Below, piece after piece: positions 60,944-61,487 of a DNA stretch of 61,487 nucleotides. Both the position numbers and the translations under genes were made by a program. Each line of letters begins with the position of its first letter. Position 1 is the stretch's first letter. This DNA comes from Candidatus Binatia bacterium (GTDB lineage: Bacteria > Desulfobacterota > Binatia > Bin18): contig JAJDTY010000055.1 of NCBI GenBank assembly GCA_022826945.1, positions 1 to 61,487 on the forward strand, written 5' to 3'. The notes below the pieces were generated by a model that was not told the DNA's origin, did not search any database, and was given only the letters and a program-made list of their open reading frames with translations.

Positions 60944-61438
60944 CTACCGCGTCTCCGCTTCTCCATAGAGCGGTTCCGCCACAGGCTCCGTGTCATACTT
61001 GCGCATCAACTCGAGGAGGGCGCGTTGGTCCGGCGGTTTCCCGCCTTTGGTAAGTTCGGCCAGACCCTCGAAGTATTTCTCGCGCGAGTCGGCCGGACAA
61101 AACATGATCAACAATACTGAGCGTTGCGCGCCTGGGTTGGAAAAGGCGTGTATCGCTTCCTTGGGGACGAGGGCGGTCGTTCCGGCCTGGGCCGTCATCT
61201 TCTCGTCTCCGACGAGGAGTTCGATGGCTCCCTCGACCACGTAGAATATTTCCGCCATCTGCCGGTGAATATGGCGGCGCGGTCCCTCAGTCCCCGGTTC
61301 CATCACATACTCGAACAGGCCGAAATGACCCTCGGTGTCTTTTCCCCTGACCTTAAAGGTACACCGGGTGCCGGTCCCGATGGCGACCGAGTCGCCCTCT
61401 CCACGCTGAAGGACGATTGCAGAATCCGGTAGCGTCAT
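60944..61438 (-). CDS. cupin-domain protein
   Basis: 164 residues from the ATG at 61438 (SD AAGGAGGG). One cupin barrel with RRHIHRQMAEIFYVVEGAIEL (His, His, Glu) and LVPKEAIHAFSN (second His). Small metal-binding cupins of this kind often work as dioxygenases or signal binders. No assignment. Eleven bases after the stop of the partial gene upstream; probably the same operon. Confidence 0.87.
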   Translation of the reverse strand: MTLPDSAIVLQRGEGDSVAIGTGTRCTFKVRGKDTEGHFGLFEYVMEPGTEGPRRHIHRQMAEIFYVVEGAIELLVGDEKMTAQAGTTALVPKEAIHAFSNPGAQRSVLLIMFCPADSREKYFEGLAELTKGGKPPDQRALLELMRKYDTEPVAEPLYGEAETR

Positions 61439-61448
61439 CCTGCCCTCC

Positions 61449-61487
61449 TTACACGACCCCAAAGACCTGCTCGACCGCCTCCTGAAC
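61449..61487 (-). CDS. 3' end of a gene continuing beyond the window
   Basis: The minus strand reads VQEAVEQVFGVV then TAA at 61449-61451, upstream of the cupin ribosome site. Twelve residues are too few to identify a family, but the position, just before a strong Shine-Dalgarno, and the open frame support a real gene ending here. Confidence 0.35.
   Translation of the reverse strand, partial: VQEAVEQVFGVV

Noticed and set aside
1..61487. CRISPR arrays, tRNA or rRNA genes, insertion sequences or phage genes.
   Set aside because: None found on either strand; no regularly spaced repeats, transposase or integrase frames were recognised.

Overview
The window is a 61.5 kb, moderately G+C-rich (roughly 57-60% by eye) stretch of bacterial chromosome, dense with genes on both strands. 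I see no rRNA, tRNA, phage structural genes, CRISPR array or intact insertion sequence. Most genes have clear AGGAGG-type ribosome binding sites. The gene set (TrpB2, two tandem MoeA genes, arsenic methylation with ArsS, a reductive-dehalogenase-like corrinoid protein, bacterial luciferase-like monooxygenases, CoA transferases, many SDRs, two N,N-dimethylformamidase-like proteins and a GrdB-like selenoprotein) resembles a large-genome uncultured environmental bacterium of the Tectomicrobia/Desulfobacterota/Binatota kind. That placement is an inference from gene content and is weak.

Layout. 1-9.9 kb: a hydrolase fragment, an SDR, trpB2 behind a 14-codon upstream ORF, a reductive dehalogenase-like protein, arsM-arsS, two FMN-binding split-barrel proteins, a HAD phosphatase and a 6-oxocamphor-hydrolase-like crotonase. 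10-17.4 kb: housekeeping-like metabolism (Nit amidase, moeA, moeA-PBP, gnd-glk, AMACR). 17.5-25 kb: NTF2-like, GST, an unusual HesB protein, a hicB antitoxin broken by TAG, DMFase-like protein 1, CoA pyrophosphatase, exported cyclase and an SDR. 25-30.1 kb: MNT/HEPN remnant, MFS transporter, SMP-30 lactonase, EthD protein, then a small zone of degraded antitoxins (brnA frameshift, phd with TAG, XRE) bracketed by a diverged duplicate of the EthD 3' end. 30.1-34.5 kb: a luciferase-like monooxygenase, a selenoprotein of the glycine reductase GrdB family (in-frame TGA plus a bacterial SECIS hairpin) and a second luciferase-like monooxygenase. 34.5-45.4 kb: catabolic cassettes (amidohydrolase, SDRs, acyl-CoA dehydrogenases, CocE esterase, phosphotriesterase-like, cupins). 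45.4-46.1 kb: an apparently intact VapBC pair. 46.3-61.5 kb: amidase, M18 aminopeptidase, FadB, a TMADH/FadH-like flavoprotein, DMFase-like protein 2 overlapping a beta-carbonic anhydrase, GST, epoxide hydrolase, PhyH oxygenase, SelO and a cupin.

How it fits together. Much of the window reads as a modular toolbox for breaking down small organic and xenobiotic-like molecules: amides (two DMFase-like proteins, amidase, Nit), esters and lactones (CocE, SMP-30, PTE-like), diketones (OCH-like), epoxides, branched acyl-CoAs (AMACR, acyl-CoA dehydrogenases, FadB) and flavin-dependent oxygenation. A metal/metalloid and cofactor theme runs alongside it: arsenic methylation, molybdenum cofactor, cobalamin- and Fe-S-dependent reductase, selenocysteine.

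The best candidates for something new are the GrdB-like selenoprotein standing without glycine reductase partners between two luciferase-like genes (31620-32429), and the carbonic anhydrase/DMFase-like/TMADH-like block (51699-56540). Three genes (hicB, phd, an acyl-CoA dehydrogenase) carry a single in-frame TAG at a point where family members have a sense codon. TAG is also a normal terminator in this window, so recent nonsense mutation is more likely than recoding.
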